NCBI RefSeq assembly: GCF_003711515.1
Contig: NW_021167090.1
Span: 565,346-629,345, forward strand
From: Sodiomyces alkalinus F11
Lineage: Eukaryota > Ascomycota > Sordariomycetes > Glomerellales > Plectosphaerellaceae
Direction: 5' to 3'
Length of the DNA stretch: 64,000 bases
Every line of letters begins with the position of its first letter. Position 1 is the stretch's first letter. The position numbers and the translations under genes were made by a program. The notes beneath the pieces were generated by a model, which saw nothing but the letters and a program-made list of their open reading frames with translations, did not search any database and was not told the DNA's origin. Below are positions 1-12,823 of the stretch, one piece after another.

Positions 1-377
1 ATATGCCGCTCCAGATGCATTGGGAATCACAAAAGAATAAACTAATTGACCAATATGCCAATTAGTTAGTTTGCCCCCCCCCCCGAAAGCGTCCCCCAAA
101 CTGTAGCTGTGTCTGTCTCCCTTGAGGCTGGTCTTGTTACCAGACCCCCATAAATAAAAATGAAACGACAGAATGATACCTGATGTTAATCCCCCATAAA
201 TGCGCCGTGTCCTTTCTATGTTCTGCGGTTTTGTCATGCATGTACAAATATAATATGCCCATATCCTCGTGGCTCGTTGGTACGTAGACTGACTGGGTAC
301 AACGTAACACCGTAGTCGATTAGTCGGTAGTGGGTGCATTTTAGCAAGTTGGTACTAAAGACGGCCGGGGGAGCTCC
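1..377. other. Gene-free stretch at the left edge
   Basis: I see no coding sequence here. It contains a C homopolymer of about 12 near 73-84 and otherwise ordinary AT-richer intergenic sequence. It probably includes the 3' untranslated region of the minus-strand gene that ends at 378. Confidence 0.6.
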
Positions 378-1627
378 TCAATGCACTCCCCACGGCGAGC
401 ACGCATAAGCGTTCTCGGCCTCCCACTTGAGGAAATCCCCCAGGTCGTGATGCAGGTTGTACCCCATGGGCACCACCTCGTCGTCCTCGTCCTCCAGGTT
501 CATGAACACGAGGTCCATCATCGGGCTCTGTGGCAGGCTGCCGATGCTGTTGTGTCGCAGGCTGTGACCGGCCTCCGACAGCGGCAGGCTGGGTTTCCGC
601 GGGTGGCCCTCCATGGTCCAGCGCTTGATGCTTCCCTGTCCCTGGCGGAACCGGGCCGCGTCGTCCCCGCTGCCGTTCCAGAAGCCCGACGGGTACTCCT
701 CTGCCAGCGGGATCGGGAGGTCCATGTCCGGGTCCGACGCCGTCGAGCACGACGGCGAGTACTCCAGCGACGACCGGCTCTTGGTGCTGGATGAGCTCGA
801 GGAGCTTTCCATCGTTTCCTCCTTCTGCGTCGTCTCCCCTTGTCCCCGTTCCTCCTCCTCCTCCTCCTCCTCTTCGTCCTCGTCTTCGTCGTCGTCGTTA
901 TAGTCGTCGTCCTCTTCCTCCGTTAAGAGCTCCCCAAGCCCGCCAAAACCAAAGCCCTCAAACCAGGACTCGAGCTCCTGCACTTCGGCCTCGTTGGCGT
1001 GCCCCGTAAACTCCGAAGGGTCCGAAAAGAAGTCGCCCGCCCCGCCCAGGATGGCCATCTGGAACGCCGTCCAGTCGAGCGTGTTGTCCGGCGCCAGCTG
1101 CATGCCGGGAACCATGTCATCAGGCTTGGGCAGCCGGATCGGGCCGTGCCGGAGCGTCGGCATGCTGAAGCTGTACGGGGTGGAATGGTAATAGACGAAT
1201 TCGTCGTCTTCGGTTGGCACGAAAGGCGATGTGGGCGTCTTCGGTTGCTCGGTAGCGACCTCTCCGGGGGAGTCTACTGCGTCTATCGCCGTCGCCTCCT
1301 TCGTCTCTTTGCCCTCCTCGGCGGGAGCCGTGACTGTCAGTTCGGGGATGGTGGGTAGTGGTGACTGCACCACATTCAACGGCAACGGGCGACCGGCCTG
1401 CCGTCGCGGGTTTTTAGGCGGCGGAGGCGGCGGAGGTGGAGGCGGTGCCCTGAGGCCGGTCGGAACCATCAACCACATCAGGTCGTCGTCGCCGTCGTCT
1501 TCTTCGTCGTTTTTGATGTTAGAGCCATCTTCGTCTTGAATCTCTGTCACAGGCACATTCGCAGGGGCAGGCGAAGTCGTAGCATGTTCGTGGCCCTGTT
1601 CGTGGCCCTGTTCCTGTTCCTGTTGCC

Positions 1628-1659
<32 letters not shown>

Positions 1660-3074
1660 TGTGGTTGTGGTTGCTGTTGTTCTTCTTGCTTCAGTTCCGG
1701 TTCTGTCAAAGCCGGCAACACGTCGCCCGACATGGCGGGCTGGTCGTCAGCCGCCGATGACCTCCTCACAGGAGCCGGCGGCTCAACGGCGAGGGCCGGC
1801 CCCACTGGTTTCCCAATGGAGAACCGTTCGGGGTTCCGGACATCGCTAGACTCGTTCTTCCATCGCTGGAAGTCGGCGCTCTCACGAACGGCTTGAAGTT
1901 GCTCAGGCGTGAACTTCTCATCCGCTTCGACCTTCTTGAAGAACTGCCCCGTGAGGATGCCGGTGACGTTCTCGCTGAGTAGCCACCGCGGTATCCTCTT
2001 CGACGGACTCGGCTTGTGCTTCTTGTAAGTCTTGGTAGTTTTGGTAGAGGCGGACCGAGTGGGCGTCGCCTTTGATACGGACGACCTCCGTGTCGGCGTG
2101 CTCATACTGGCGGGAGGACTGAGTGGTGACGTTACGTGCTTTGTCACGGCCACGGCCACGGGTTTTCTGGAGAAAACGTTGAGCTGCGCAGCGCCCATCT
2201 GGGGAGTCGTCTGGACAGCCGACGGGGAAGGCGGCGGTTTGGCATCCTTATCCTTGTTGCTCATGTCGTTAGGTGGTGAGGGTGAAGGTGAGGCTAAGTC
2301 TGATTCTGAGGGCGATTGAGACTCTGCTCGCGGTTGAGGCTCAGTTCGAAAGGGCACTTCGTCATCCTCGACTGGCTGGAAGGCGTCCTCCGTCTCTTGT
2401 ATTAGCTTCTGCAACGACGCAGCCCAGTCCAGAAGAGAGTCACGACGGGCTCCGGATGTCTCCATTTCAGTCATCCTATCAAGGTCGTGCTGGGGTTCCT
2501 GAGGAATTTCGGGTTCTGGTGCGTCGAGGATCGGGCTCAGTGTTGTTGCAGCACACCTTGTGGTGGTCGTGTCTTGTAACGGCGGGAGAGCAATGGTAAT
2601 GCCACTGGAAAGACGCCGAATTTCAGGGAGGAAGGCGGGGGTGGTTGTAGGGCCCGACGGGTCATCCGCGTTCGCTACTGACAAAGAAGGCCCTGATGCG
2701 TTGGCTGCATTCTTGGAAGAGATAGAAAGATGGCGTTCGAGGTTGGATCGGGACAAAGAAAATGAACCCTTGGAAGACCGAGGCGAGGTCTCGGGGACAG
2801 GGTACGACGCTGAAAGCTGGTGTGTGCTTTGAGACCACTGGACAAGAATAGGCTGGTACTGGTCCTGGTCCTGGTACTGGTCCTGGTCCTGGTCCTGGTA
2901 CTGGTCCTGGATTCCCTTCTTCTTTGACTTGAGTGGACGACTCGAGAGGGCGCGTTGGATTTGGTGCTGGAGTTTTATTTGAGCGGCTTGATCAGGTTCA
3001 GATAAGTCCTCGGAATCGAGTGGCGCGTCCGACCGAATGAGCCTCCTAATACTCAAGTGGGAACGAGACAACAT
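378..3074 (-). CDS. Large low-complexity protein of unknown function
   Basis: I do not recognise a family. The open frame starts at 3356, but the first 60 or so codons read like translated leader (His/Thr and Phe/Leu rich). I prefer Met at 3074 (MLSRSHLSIRRLIRSD), giving 898 aa; Met at 3161 is an alternative. It ends in TGA at 378. Most of the protein looks disordered. There is a YQDQDQ hexanucleotide repeat (about 2855-2912), a Gln/Pro run (1625-1680), a run of ten Pro (about 1425-1450) and an Asp/Glu tract (845-905). The only segment that looks folded lies around 1860-2000 and includes RIPRWLLSENVTGILTGQFF followed by a charged helical stretch. Ser/Pro richness suggests a cytosolic or nuclear scaffold or regulator, which is inference only. 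Confidence 0.7.
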
Positions 3075-3356
3075 GATGTTTGTGGCGAGAGGGTTGAGAG
3101 GTAAAGAGAGGTGAGAGAATATGGAGTCGCCCCAGATATCCGCCACGGGAGGATCTATCATGCAAGGCGAGGGCGTAGGGAATATTAGTGTAGCGAAGAA
3201 ACAGGACAGGTTGAAAGATGTCGAAAGGAGGAAGGTTGCATTGAAAGTAGGGATGGCGAGGTTCGTGTAAGTATGTGTAGTGGTGTGATGATGGAAGGGT
3301 AGAAGATGGGGTCCACGCATGTCAAGTACAAAGACGAACCAGCTGCCCCATGTCAT

Positions 3357-6300
3357 TCATGCCACAGGCTTCACGGGAAGAGCGTAGGGCAAACCGAAAG
3401 CAAAAGGCAGCCAGCAGGCCCAAGGAGAGGGAACGCCGACCGGGGATAGACCAATTGATCAGCCTGCCCATGTCATCCCCCGCTGTAGGTACGTGCTTCT
3501 GTTCCGCAGGTAGAACAAGTAAGACCCGAGACTATCGGCAGCCCGAGAGACGTGGCGTATATTCAAGCTACCCATGCCTAGATTTGGGGTTTTTTGGGGG
3601 GGGGGGGGGCATGGGGCTACAGGGAGCGTGGTAGGCATTGCCGGTTGGATGCTGAATCGGGTCAGCCAGAAGAGACTCGGGGGGATGAATTGCTAAGTAG
3701 AGTGGGGTGGGGTGGGCGATGAAGAGGAGGGGTGAGATTTGGAATTTCGAATATTGTGGGATGGACATCTGAAGGATAACCATCAGCCTGTGTGTGAAAG
3801 TGTGGAAGGGATCTTGGTGCTGAGCTGAGCTAGGCAGTCGTTCGGATCATCGGGGGACGCCGGGGTGAGCGATGAGAAGCGGGAACGGCGGTGATGGCGG
3901 GAGGGGGCCGAACTTCGAAGCCCCCCCGGTGAAGACGCCACATAGTGAAGTTGGTACTGAAGATCGAAATGGGTCACCAGGTGCGTTGACTCCGTAAACT
4001 GGACTCTCCTCTGTACGGATACGGATACTGGGGAAGGTTGTCTTACTCCGTAGAGGGGAGAAGAGGGAGGTGGGAGGTGGGAGAACCCTTGAAGGGTCCA
4101 AATATGGAGATGTACACAACCATCGAGGCTGGGGTTGCTGGTCTGTGCCCTGGTCTGTGCCCCGTGTAGCCGCGGCGTCGTCCGTCATTGGCTACACGAT
4201 GACGTACCTGTTGCTATTACTGGAGTGCCCGCCCAAGGACCATCCACCTTTCATGCACTTCTTCCTCTTTCTTCCTTGTGGTGTCGGAAGAGACATTGGC
4301 AGTTGGTGTGTGACCGCCGAGAAAGAAATCCTGATTAGACCAGTAGGGAAGGAAGATGGAAGGAATGGTCGGTTCGGTGGTATTGCAGATGATCCTCGGG
4401 CCATTCAGCCAACCCTTTCACTTTCAATCCCTCCATCTTTTACTCGAAGTATCGTGTATGATTGAACCTTTGTCTTCCCCGTTGTAATTGAGATCTTTGT
4501 GCGAATGGAAATAGAAATACACCATGGCCCCCTTTTTGCTCATCTTTGCTCCTCTCCACGGCATCTCCAAAATATGCGCACCATCTAAAGCAAGTCAAAG
4601 TCTCAAAAATAGGGGCCAACAATGGGCAGCGACGGCATCTAACAAAACAAGAACGGCAACCAGCAGGTGCATATGCTTTGCAGGAGAGACGATAAAAACG
4701 AAAGCAAACTGGCAAGAAAAACCGGAAAACTAGTAGATGACCCTTATAAGAAAATAGAAATCGACCAGGACAAGATTCAGTAGTACTGTATTTCCGGGTT
4801 GGGGAGATCCATCAACCATCGTAGCTTTAGCTTCTGTATCGCATTTATTCTGCAAACAAGAATAGAACACAGCTCTGCCAACTGACATGCTGCACGAAAA
4901 GCGGCGGCGACCTACAGGCAGACGGTAGTCTTGCCGCACAGGATCCTCCCTTCGCGAGGAAGATTTTTATTTTACTTTTAATTCCCCCAAGTAGGTTGTC
5001 AGTCTTCATCGTGGAGTCTGTTGGTATTGATGCGATCGTGGGAGAGTGCGAGAGAAAGGAAGGCCGATTGAATGCACTGTGTCGCAGTGAGGTGGGATAA
5101 ATCCTGTCGGTACAATCATACGTAATCAATCCCTCTGACCCTCCCCCTCAATCCTTCAGGTGTGTTCATTAAAGGACAGTGCATAACACTGGTTTACACT
5201 GGCCCCGTAAACCAGACGATCCTGACCATTGACTGTGGGACCGACTCGAGAAATAGGGGCTCATCTGGCTGTATGTTTCTCTTTAAATTCCCTGGATATC
5301 CCGTTTTGCTCGCTCACGGATTGACTACCTAATTGACTCGCTGCATACCAAAGAGCATCGTCATCGTCCCTCTTTAGCCATCCCGTCCCTGCCCTCTGGT
5401 GTAAGTCGGACCCTAACAGCTCTGATGGAATTCCATGTCTAGCTCCGAAGACACGATCATGACCGGTGGCAACAAAGACGGACACGCCGTCTCGAGGGGC
5501 GAATGCCTCAAGAGCCCAGGCGCCGAACGAGGATGGGCGAAGGGTACGTCCCGATTTTGTGAGAAAGAAAAAAAGAAAAAAAAAGAAAAAAAAAAAGAAA
5601 AGACAGTTCTCGATTGGAAACTATTCCCGAACCAACGTGATGTCTTGGCCTCCCGGCTCCGCCATGGGGCGACGGAGCACCCCCGAGATCTGTCCAGTCC
5701 GCTGATCCACTTTAACGACGATGTGCACTGACCAGCTTTTATTCTTTTTCACCTGACGACTTTCTCCGCGTCGGCTGGACCGGTCCCAAGTCATCACCGT
5801 CCCAACGTCGAACGAGTGTCACGGGAAACTGCTCGAGAAACTGCTCAAATCTATCATGCTGACAAATCAGACGATTTTTTTTTTGCCTATCGTATATCGT
5901 GGGGGTATGACTTGGCAATTCTTTTTATCATGTTTTCTGTTGAATACCTCGTACAAGCCCGTTTTCGTAGTAGGGAATGCTCCAGGAACAAAGCTGGATA
6001 CATACAGCCATCCACCCGCTCGCTTCCCCTTTACCCATCGCACTTGTCGCTGTGACAAAGAAGGTGGCGAACAAACGGGAGACAGAAGGGTGTGGTTGAG
6101 ATGAGAATGAGAATGCCCCAATACCTTCCGGCTGTGCCTTATGAGGCCGCCTTGGCTTTGGCGTGTGGTCACTCGAACTTTCGTTGAAAGCTATCTGGGG
6201 TTTGAACGTTAAAAAGTCGCCCAAACCGGCCCCCGGCCCCCGTATCTGGCAGCTGAGACCTGCTGCGGCATGAACCGTAAAAGGGCGTCGGAGTTTTGTT

Positions 6301-7960
6301 CGGTGAGGTACTCATGAGTCGCGTAAAGTTGGTGGTGATATCTCCCAGACACGACATGGCACTGCGGAGGGCGTGTCCGGTGTTCGGCAAGACACTCTGT
6401 TGCTGTAGCATGCCAACAGTGAGAACAGTGAGCCGAGGCGAGCTCTCCTCTCCCATTTCCGCTCATTGCATGTGGTTTCCCTCAGTGACTGAATGTCGAG
6501 GGTAGATGAGCTGACTGGCAAACCGGCGTGGTGCCTAGTCGACAAGTGTGATCATTTCCGAGACGGTTGTCATGGCCAAGGTCTCTTGTTTGCACAGGTA
6601 GGTATAGGTGTCTCCCTGACCGACATACTCAGAGGATCTCGTTGGCAACTCGCATGTGTCGCGGGGTAGCATTGGTAAGAAAGCCAGTCCTGGCGTAGGT
6701 AGGGACATAGGGCTGATGTTCCTTTTCAGGGGTTTCAACGTTGCCGCCTTCGTCTTTACGGCAACACACGAGCCGGTTGGACAGGGCGGTGAGAGCCCAG
6801 CGGCTGCGACCGGTAGATAGGGAGTAGTTCAAGTTCCAAATCATGTTGAGGGGTGAAGGGATAGTGTAGTGATGAAGAAGCGGGCGGACGGTTCGTTGTG
6901 TAGAGTTAGCGGTATAAAATAGCAGTCAAGTGTGATACAACGAGTATGTCGTAGCAAAAGGCCTCGAGATAGTTGAAGGTGAACAGAAAAGAAAAGAAAA
7001 ACTCCAACAGACGGTGGGGGAGAAGAGTCTTCTTGAATAATAACAGAAAACACCCATAAGCCGTACACAACATACCGAGAGACATAACAAATGGATCACC
7101 AATGACAAACATTACACCCGGATATACCTCTGCTGAAGCTCTTTCCTCCCTTGCAGCATCCGATCTGTGTGTACAAATCAACGACCCACAGCAACGTTTG
7201 CGTAACAATCTTCCCAAGCCTGAATCATCAGTGGATGGGGTTGCATTCCGCAAACGGCATGCAACGACTCGTGCACCTCGATCTGCACGACTTTGGATAT
7301 CTCGCAGCTCCGGCACTCGCACTAAACTAAGGGCCACTATCCGTACGGGCCTCTCGGGTGGCTTAGGTCGTCCCCAACTTCCGCAGTGGTCCGTCAGTTG
7401 GAATGTCACGGTCCATGGTATGTATCAGGGGTCACTCCGGCCCGGGAGACTTACGAGGGAAAGAATTCCCTAGAAATGGCTGAATCGTTCACTGCCTAGC
7501 TCGGTTCATCATTCCCCAGTTTCATGCCTCCGACAATAGCACTCTGAGAGTGGTATGGATATTGACCCATCGGTGAAATCAGAGTTCAAATAAGGGACGG
7601 ATGGACAGGCGCACCCATGAAACAGGACGAAATGCATAATTCCTTGAGCAAATAAGATGTTAGCAAACGTGCCATGTTTCTGTACAACGTGGTGGACACG
7701 GACACAAACCAATCTACGCAGAGGCAGGGCCCCGTCTCTTCAAGGGAGAAAAACGTGGTCACAGCAAGACATTGGAGAAGAACGGTAACCCAGAGAATAC
7801 ATTCATCAAAGGGATGGCCAGGGGGAGGAGGGGAACAGAGAATTATGCGGGAGAGAGGTACGACTCGGCCGAGACACATGCATTCCCTGGACCGTGCCTC
7901 AAGACAAGTCCAGACTTTCACCAAGCCCAGTCTGTACAAGGAGACTCTCCCCTCTTTCCT
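3357..7960. other. Long gene-free stretch of 4.6 kb
   Basis: No open frame here looks coding: the longest are about 100-170 codons, overlap on both strands and show no protein-like composition. Visible contents are a T/G homopolymer pair at about 3589-3610, an A-rich tract at 5567-5603 and a T run near 5874-5884. I found no tRNA, 5S rRNA or transposase remnant by eye. The flanks should hold the promoter of the minus-strand gene ending at 378. A long noncoding RNA cannot be excluded. Confidence 0.5.
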
Positions 7961-8160
7961 CTTTCACCTTTCACCTTTCACCTTTCACCTTTCACCTTTC
8001 ACCTTTCACCTTTCACCTTTCACCTTTCACCTTTCACCTTTCACCTTTCACCTTTNNNNNNNNNNCTTTCACCTTTCACCTTTCACCTTTCACCTTTCAC
8101 CTTTCACCTTTCACCTTTCACCTTTCACCTTTCACCTTTCACCTTTCACCTTTCACCTTT
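7961..8160. repeat. Heptanucleotide satellite (ACCTTTC)n with gap
   Basis: About 28 nearly perfect copies of a 7-bp unit ACCTTTC run for 200 bp. The run is interrupted by ten Ns at 8056-8065. Since 7 is not a multiple of 3 and the unit lacks stops, all three plus-strand frames read as FHLSPFT repeats; these are not genes. Flanking sequence is unique. The true copy number is unknown because of the gap. Confidence 0.95.
8056..8065. other. Assembly gap (10 N) in the heptamer array
   Basis: Ten Ns inside the satellite. The 7-bp phase on the right continues exactly as if ten bases of repeat were missing, so the gap may be close to true size or may be a placeholder. Confidence 0.95.
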
Positions 8161-8307
8161 TACTCTGTACGTAACAGTATTGCATCGGCATTGCTGAATG
8201 ACGTCGTAACCGGAGTACATGTCCGAGCAAGACAAAGAAATTCCTCTTGTACGGCCAAGCGCAAGAAAAGGTGAGACATGAAGTGGATTCCAACGCAATG
8301 CGGTCCA

Positions 8308-9432
8308 TTACAGTTCCTCATCCCCGCGATCAGGCTCATCGCCCTCCCCACCCTCCTCGCCCTCGCCCTCCCCCCCTTCCTGCCCATCTTCATCGTCTTC
8401 GTGCGATATAAAGGGCACGAAGCGAAAGTCCAAGAAACTGACCCCGCCGCCTTCCACCTCCACCATGAACTGCAAACTCAGCACGCCCTGCCGATCACCG
8501 CGGAGGCTGATTTTGCTAGCGATGCGCATCGCCTCGGTCGACGACTTGATCAAGTCAAACTTGTAGGTCTGGACCCAGCGCTCCTGCACCGAAAGAGTCT
8601 CGAGAAGCTCCCGGCCCTTGGCAAAGTCCACCACCGTGGTGCCGAGGTCGCCGTTTCCGGCCAGCGTGAGGTAAGGCGGGCCCCTCGACGTGGTGATGGT
8701 GAGTCGCTTGGGCCCGTTCGGGGAAAGCTCCGCCAGCCCGTCGAGCAGGTAGCGCGACTGCATGATGATCTTGTAGGCGAGCTCGTCGCGGTCGAAGGGA
8801 ATGTCCTCGGGGATTTCGGGCACGTAGGTCGTCAGGTTCGCTACCGTCTTGACCCCCGACTCCTCGATGATGATGCTCAGCGGGGCGCCCTCCTCCGCTA
8901 GCTGCAGGCAGCAGGTCCCGCCGATGCCCAGGGCCTGGTTACTAAACGCATCCGGGCGGTAGTTGCGGAGGTTGCTGCGGTATGGGTCCTGCTCCGCCTT
9001 TTGCGCCCGGGTAGCCACATCCACAGCGCCAAAAATTTGCAGTGTCTCCAGAAGAGCCGGTAGATTGATTTGAAAGCTGGGGAGGTCCGGCTGTGAGCTT
9101 TCGTCGTCTGATTCGCCGAGATTTAGGTGATAGGATGCGAAGAGCTTCTTATCGAGGGATGCAGTACCTATTTCCCCCCCCGCCGTTTGCATCAGCGTGA
9201 GGAACGAGCAACAGATTGGGGGGTGCGGGCCACCACAACCACATCACCACATACCTTGCATGACCCGAGATAGATCGGCCGAAAACCTGATGCCCTCTTC
9301 GGTTATCAGAACGTGGATCTTGTTGGTAAAATTGACGCATCTTAGTAATTGGTAGAGCGGGCGTGTCGAGGTAGCCACGGCGCGAAAGAGAGGTTGAGCC
9401 ATTGGGCCACGGGTCGCCGAGGCATCGGCCAT
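8308..9432 (-). CDS. rad1: Rad1 subunit of the 9-1-1 DNA damage checkpoint clamp
   Basis: This is the Rad1/Rec1 family (S. cerevisiae Rad17), a PCNA-like subunit of the Rad9-Rad1-Hus1 clamp loaded at damaged DNA to activate checkpoint kinases in the nucleus. Two exons: 9432-9255 and 9167-8308, with an 87-nt intron (donor GTATGT, acceptor AATAG). Joining gives VMQG-TASLDKKLFASYHL, the expected Rad1 continuity, and 345 aa, normal for the family. The N-terminal segment contains VNFTNKIHVLITEEGIRF; the second PCNA-like half has VQTYKFDLIKSSTEAM and a GDRQGVLSLQFMVE strand. The C-terminal 35 residues are a Glu/Asp/Gly-rich tail. It stops with TAA at 8308. OST5 lies 200 bp upstream on the same strand. 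Identification is firm; splice sites are inferred from frame and consensus. Confidence 0.92.
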
Positions 9433-9632
9433 AATGCCGGGAAGCGACGGAAAAAAGAAAAAAAGAAAAAAAAAAAAAAGAGAAGGTAGTGTCGGAAGCA
9501 GAAATCACCGGATAGGGAAATATAAAGGGCGTAGGATGGTCTTCTCGTAGTCTCGTAGTAGGTATCTAATGTACAAGGCAGACGATGCCAACCGTTCCGG
9601 AAAACGAAATGTCAGGTTGCTTATAGGGTATC

Positions 9633-10019
9633 TCAAACGTAGACTCCGACTGCGCAGAACATGTAAACCGTGCCGAGCCTGTAGTTTATTAGATCAACCT
9701 GCTTAATGGCTAGAGAGTCGGAAAGGGAAGGAGGAGAAGAAGAACAAGAAGAAGAAGGAACGCACGCAATGGTGATAGAGGCAGGCACACCCAGCAGGGG
9801 AATGCTCACGAACGAACGGTCTATCAACCTATGGTTAGCAATCAACATGATAATTTCTGTGATTCTCAGAGACTTACTAAGAGCAAAAAAGCCAGCGAGC
9901 AAGAGACCGATCAGAAGCAGAGCAAAGGCAAGTGTGAACTGCGACTGTTTGGCGATAGCAGGGAGGAAAGCACTGCTAGCACCGGCAGTTTGCCAAACCT
10001 CAGGCAGCGAAGAGTCCAT
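9633..10019 (-). CDS. ost5: OST5, small subunit of oligosaccharyltransferase
   Basis: This is an 80-aa, two-helix membrane subunit of the ER oligosaccharyltransferase that N-glycosylates nascent proteins (TMEM258/Ost5 family). Three exons: 10019-9878, 9820-9766 and 9678-9633. Intron 1 is 57 nt (GTAAGT, branch-like GCTAAC, acceptor GATAG) and intron 2 is 87 nt (GTGCGT to TACAG). The spliced protein starts MDSSLPEVWQTAG, has a first membrane helix FTLAFALLLIGLLLAGFFAL, then NRSFVSIPLLGVPASITIA and the family-typical C terminus TVYMFCAVGVYV. The unspliced frame hides the second helix behind intronic sequence. It is divergent from GCN5, sharing a 351-bp intergenic region. The protein match is strong for such a small gene; the exact exon 2 borders are the least certain part. 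Confidence 0.88.
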   Translation of the reverse strand: MDSSLPEVWQTAGASSAFLPAIAKQSQFTLAFALLLIGLLLAGFFALSKSLRITEIIMLIANHRLIDRSFVSIPLLGVPASITIACVPSSSCSSSPPSLSDSLAIKQVDLINYRLGTVYMFCAVGVYV

Positions 10020-10370
10020 CGGCTAGGTAGTTTTCCGTTCTCTTCTGTTTCTCTTGTATCTTAAAGAGCTCCAGTCAATCTCTTCCTTTTTTTGCGTGAT
10101 GTGATCTTCAGCCCTTTAGTGGAATTGGCTTTGGTTGCACTGGAGACTTTGTTCACGACAGATCACGGCTTTGGTTCTGAGCGCAATTGAAGTGGGAAGC
10201 TCCAGCGTGTCAGCAAGGTATGTACCTTCCTGCAGGTACCCAGCCTCCATTCAGTGTGGAGTCCCATTCTTAACTATCGAGGCGCTAATAGTTCATCACC
10301 TCTTCCTACCTTCCTAGCGCCACACTCAGGCTGACTGAAACCTCGTTTAGAGTCATATGCACAGATCAAC
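10020..10370. promoter_or_regulatory. Shared upstream region of divergent OST5 and GCN5
   Basis: These 351 bp separate two divergent start codons, so they must hold both 5' leaders and at least part of both promoters. There is a pyrimidine tract at about 10081-10096 and a CCTTCCTGCAGGTACC segment near 10225. No TATA box or defined transcription-factor site can be claimed. Confidence 0.5.
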
Positions 10371-12319
<1,949 letters not shown>

Positions 12320-12823
12320 AAGCGCTCCAACGGCGTCAACCGCCCAGGTCCAGGTGCAGGTCCAGGTGCAGGTCCAGGTCGGCCCCGCGTCGGCAGGCCG
12401 CTCACCGCGGTCTCCCCGGCGCTCGTTGCGCAGATGCGCGAGCAGCAGGACATACTACGGGAGCACCAGGACGAAGCCCGCGTTGCCACCCGCAGCCGCA
12501 TCCGTGCAAGGCGCGAGAGTTCCATGGGTTCGCAGCTCTCCGAGTTCGTGATACACACCGCCGGTGCACCTCCTGACGGATTCCCCGCTGTTTCAGACAC
12601 GCCTGTCCCTAATCCCATCCCGAGCTTCCAGGGGCTTACGGTGTCCCCGACGACTGATCCCAGTTCTTCTGGGGTATACAGTCAAGTCACGGACTTCAAT
12701 TCCTCTGCTACTACTGGCAGTGGTGGCTCGACGCCTTTAACCAGCCTGTCGAGCGACAGAGTTTCCTCGACGGATGACAGCAATGAGTCTTACGCTCCCT
12801 CATCGTCTAATAAAGCGGACTGA
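12320..12823 (+). other. Open in-frame extension directly downstream of the GCN5 stop
   Basis: After the TAG at 12317-12319 the GCN5 frame continues for 167 codons to TGA at 12821. It starts KRSNGVNRPGPGAGP, contains a 12-bp repeat encoding Pro-Gly-Ala-Gly, then a helical charged stretch (LVAQMREQQDILREHQDEAR) and a Ser/Thr-rich tail ending SSNKAD. The first in-frame ATG is at 12434, which would give 129 aa. Composition looks protein-like. It could be a stop-readthrough or alternatively spliced C-terminal extension, a remnant of an ancestral longer GCN5, a separate small gene, or chance within a GC-rich 3' untranslated region. I cannot decide from sequence. Confidence 0.35.

Noticed and set aside
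1231..1539. Plus-strand frame with a Gly run opposite the first gene
   Set aside because: It is the antisense of the polyproline and acidic tracts of the minus-strand protein.
6906..7473. Overlapping 167- and 123-codon frames in the left gene desert
   Set aside because: They overlap on opposite strands, lack family motifs and coding-like composition, and no intron arrangement improves them.
7961..8160. Possible CRISPR or telomere-like array
   Set aside because: There are no spacers, and the unit is neither the fungal telomere repeat TTAGGG nor its complement; it is a simple satellite in a eukaryotic genome.
7674..8274. Three overlapping plus-strand frames with FHLSPFT repeats
   Set aside because: All three frames are open only because the 7-bp satellite unit contains no stop in any frame; the flanking residues are not protein-like.
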